Below, piece after piece: positions 62,757 to 64,000 of a stretch of DNA of 64,000 nt. The notes below the pieces were generated by a model that worked only from the letters and a program-made list of their open reading frames with translations, had not been told where the DNA came from and made no database searches. Made by a program: the position numbers and the translations under genes. Source of the stretch: Acinetobacter cumulans (lineage in GTDB: Bacteria > Pseudomonadota > Gammaproteobacteria > Pseudomonadales > Moraxellaceae); assembly GCF_003024525.3 (NCBI RefSeq), contig NZ_CP035936.1, forward strand, positions 62,001 through 126,000. Reading direction: 5' to 3'. The stretch's first letter is position 1. Every line of letters starts with the position of its first letter.

Positions 62757-62780
62757 TACAGCCCATCATAATGGGCTGTA
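62757..62780 (+). terminator. Bidirectional terminator
   Basis: The 10-bp stem TACAGCCCAT / ATGGGCTGTA has a CATA loop and a T6 run, between convergent genes. Confidence 0.9.
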
Positions 62781-62798
62781 ATTTTTTGCACTCTTACA

Positions 62799-63305
62799 TT
62801 AAGCATCAACAACAATGGCTTGTCTAAAAATACCTTCCACTGCACGTTGTTGTTCAAATAACGCTGCTGGCATTGCTTCAAAACTGTCAAAAAAACTAAT
62901 CTCATTGGCATCAACTGCATACACCAACGAGTGATTGCCCTCACCTTCTAAAGTGTCGTAATACACAATCACATATTGCTTTTGCTCAAAAGCTTGCTGG
63001 ATTTCTGCATAGCTAAGTGCAGGTAAAATTGGCAATTGAATTTGTTGTGCTGTGTTCAATTCCTTTAGATCTTCTTCACTTGGCTCTAAGTCTTCATCAG
63101 TATGAAATTGAATCTGATAGCCAAACTTTTTTAAGCCAATGGCAAGACCCAATGAACTTGTTCCATACTCTGCATCATAGCCGCACACATTGACCAGCTG
63201 ATCTATTTCAGCATCTAGGCCTAAGTGCTGCAGCAGCATCCATACGGCATAGATACCGCCATTGGCTTCTAAATTGGCAAGTGCTTCTGGGATTTCCAAA
63301 GACAT
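62799..63305 (-). CDS. C39-peptidase-like protein lacking the catalytic cysteine
   Basis: The layout of this 168-aa protein resembles the papain-like C39 fold: an N-terminal helix where the active cysteine should sit (NGGIYAVWMLLQHLGL, about 14-29), then GTSSLGLAIGLKKFGY, and late His and Asp in GNHSLVYAVD and SFFDSF. The cysteine position is occupied by Gly/Ile, so peptidase activity is improbable. No signal peptide or transporter domains. It may be a binding or chaperone derivative of the fold. Similarity is inferred by eye only. Confidence 0.55.
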   Translation of the reverse strand: MSLEIPEALANLEANGGIYAVWMLLQHLGLDAEIDQLVNVCGYDAEYGTSSLGLAIGLKKFGYQIQFHTDEDLEPSEEDLKELNTAQQIQLPILPALSYAEIQQAFEQKQYVIVYYDTLEGEGNHSLVYAVDANEISFFDSFEAMPAALFEQQRAVEGIFRQAIVVDA

Positions 63306-63330
63306 GAAAGGAACTCAAAATTTATCTAAA

Positions 63331-63354
63331 ATTAATATTAATATTAATATTAAT
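63331..63354. repeat. Hexanucleotide tract (ATTAAT)4
   Basis: Four perfect copies of ATTAAT lie 26-49 bases upstream of the minus-strand C39-like gene. They are in position to change promoter or leader spacing if copy number slips. Confidence 0.8.
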
Positions 63355-63369
63355 ACAAATACTTTAATT

Positions 63370-64000
63370 TTAGGGATTATTCCAACAACCTGAACTTTGA
63401 CTATCAAAAAATTCTACTTCTATTTTAGGAGCTATTACTTTAATTAATGTATTAATCCGATGACATTCTTTCTGCTCTTTAGAATAAGTCGAGATAGCAA
63501 CTTTACCTACAGTACCTTGTTTAAAAATTTGCTGGATTAAATGGGACTCTTGTTCACCTAAGCCCCATCCATAAATAACTAAATTTTTATTTTCAGCCAC
63601 TAAGCTTGGTAAAACTTCATAAAATATTGTGCTCAAATATGGACTACTTTTTATTGACTCTAATTTTTTAATCCCTGTGCCTTCAGCTATAAATAATGGA
63701 ATTTTGTCTTCACACCACTGCGATGTAATAACATCCAATAAACTTTTAGACTCATCTCTTTGTAGTTTATTCTCAGCATTTTTAGCATCTCTAAAGATAC
63801 ATAAATTACCATGTTGGTAAAAGGTCAACGTGACGTCTTTTTGATGCCGTCCGTATGGTTGTTTAAACTTTTCCCAATCATGATCAAACTGGCCGTATCC
63901 AATAAAGCAATCTTTAAAAATATGACCATCATTGTTGATGCTACTCCCATTACCATACATACGTATCCAATACAGAATCAAATCATAATTAAGTGAAACA
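63370..64000 (-). CDS. DUF4917/SIR2-like protein, N-terminus outside the window (partial)
   Basis: The frame is open to the right edge, and its visible start (SLNYDLILYWIRMYGNG) is internal to a protein. The NYD-L-YW segment, followed later by PLFIAEGTGIKKLESI, SPYLSTIFYEVLPSL and NLVIYGWGLGEQESHLIQ, resembles DUF4917 proteins, which have a SIR2-like nucleotide-binding layout. The visible part ends at WNNP near 63373. The codon use is AT-rich compared with radA. Function is unknown. SIR2-like proteins often serve in defence, but this one is unproven. Confidence 0.65.
   Translation of the reverse strand, partial: VSLNYDLILYWIRMYGNGSSINNDGHIFKDCFIGYGQFDHDWEKFKQPYGRHQKDVTLTFYQHGNLCIFRDAKNAENKLQRDESKSLLDVITSQWCEDKIPLFIAEGTGIKKLESIKSSPYLSTIFYEVLPSLVAENKNLVIYGWGLGEQESHLIQQIFKQGTVGKVAISTYSKEQKECHRINTLIKVIAPKIEVEFFDSQSSGCWNNP

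Noticed and set aside
1..64000. CRISPR arrays, rRNA operons, prophage modules or plasmid origins
   Set aside because: No regularly spaced direct repeats, rRNA sequence, phage structural genes or replication genes were found on reading.

Overview
The window looks like a chromosomal segment of an Acinetobacter species. It is AT-rich, and it carries a pmrC(eptA)-pmrA-pmrB operon in the Acinetobacter order, an AtfA-type wax ester synthase/diacylglycerol acyltransferase very close to the A. baylyi protein as I remember it, a GatCAB operon divergent from mreBCD-maf-rng, and other genus-typical genes. Species cannot be fixed by reading alone.

Layout. 1-111 is the 3' end of valS. 157-2594 (minus) is a complete retron: a phosphoribosyltransferase-like gene, a small winged-helix gene, a structured msr-msd RNA and a retron reverse transcriptase, inserted directly behind the valS terminator. 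2.9-5.8 kb has a J-domain protein and a membrane diguanylate cyclase. 6.4-9.6 kb is a glutamate/aspartate ABC transporter (gltIJKL), followed by an ammonium channel. 11.5-17.3 kb holds a HAD hydrolase, a PAP2 phosphatase and the eptA-pmrA-pmrB polymyxin-response operon. PmrA-box-like repeats precede both eptA and the PAP2 gene. 17.4-27.9 kb is mostly membrane and lipid metabolism: an MFS permease, an acyltransferase, a patatin lipoprotein, NfeD/QmcA, PutP, IspA, PrpF and an amino-acid permease. A tRNA-Arg(CCT) follows. 28.6-33.4 kb has three tandem FadL-type porin genes with near-identical promoter/operator architecture; the third has a stop codon inside its signal peptide. Then come thrH, an APS-reductase-type cysH, atfA, the mreBCD-maf-rng operon and gatCAB.

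45-49.5 kb is an accessory stretch: an orphan 390-aa gene abutting the gatB terminator, an M15-like peptidase between dispersed GGGAGAGG-type repeats, an LprI-like protein and two exported proteins of unknown role. sbmA, a 64-aa protein, an HD-domain hydrolase with an apparent ATT start and a PepSY/DUF3649/DUF3325 iron-uptake-type cluster follow. An IS3-family element (55684-56965) truncates a cycA-like permease gene and seems to mark a deletion. The right end holds an alanine/glycine:cation symporter, radA, a Tim44-like protein, a Sel1-repeat protein, a C39-peptidase-like protein without its cysteine and an incomplete gene resembling DUF4917/SIR2-like proteins.

The most interesting object is the retron. 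Its 14-bp a1/a2 repeats show that the RNA runs into the longest reverse transcriptase reading frame, so the true start is probably Met22. It should be an anti-phage defence unit of the PRTase plus winged-helix class.
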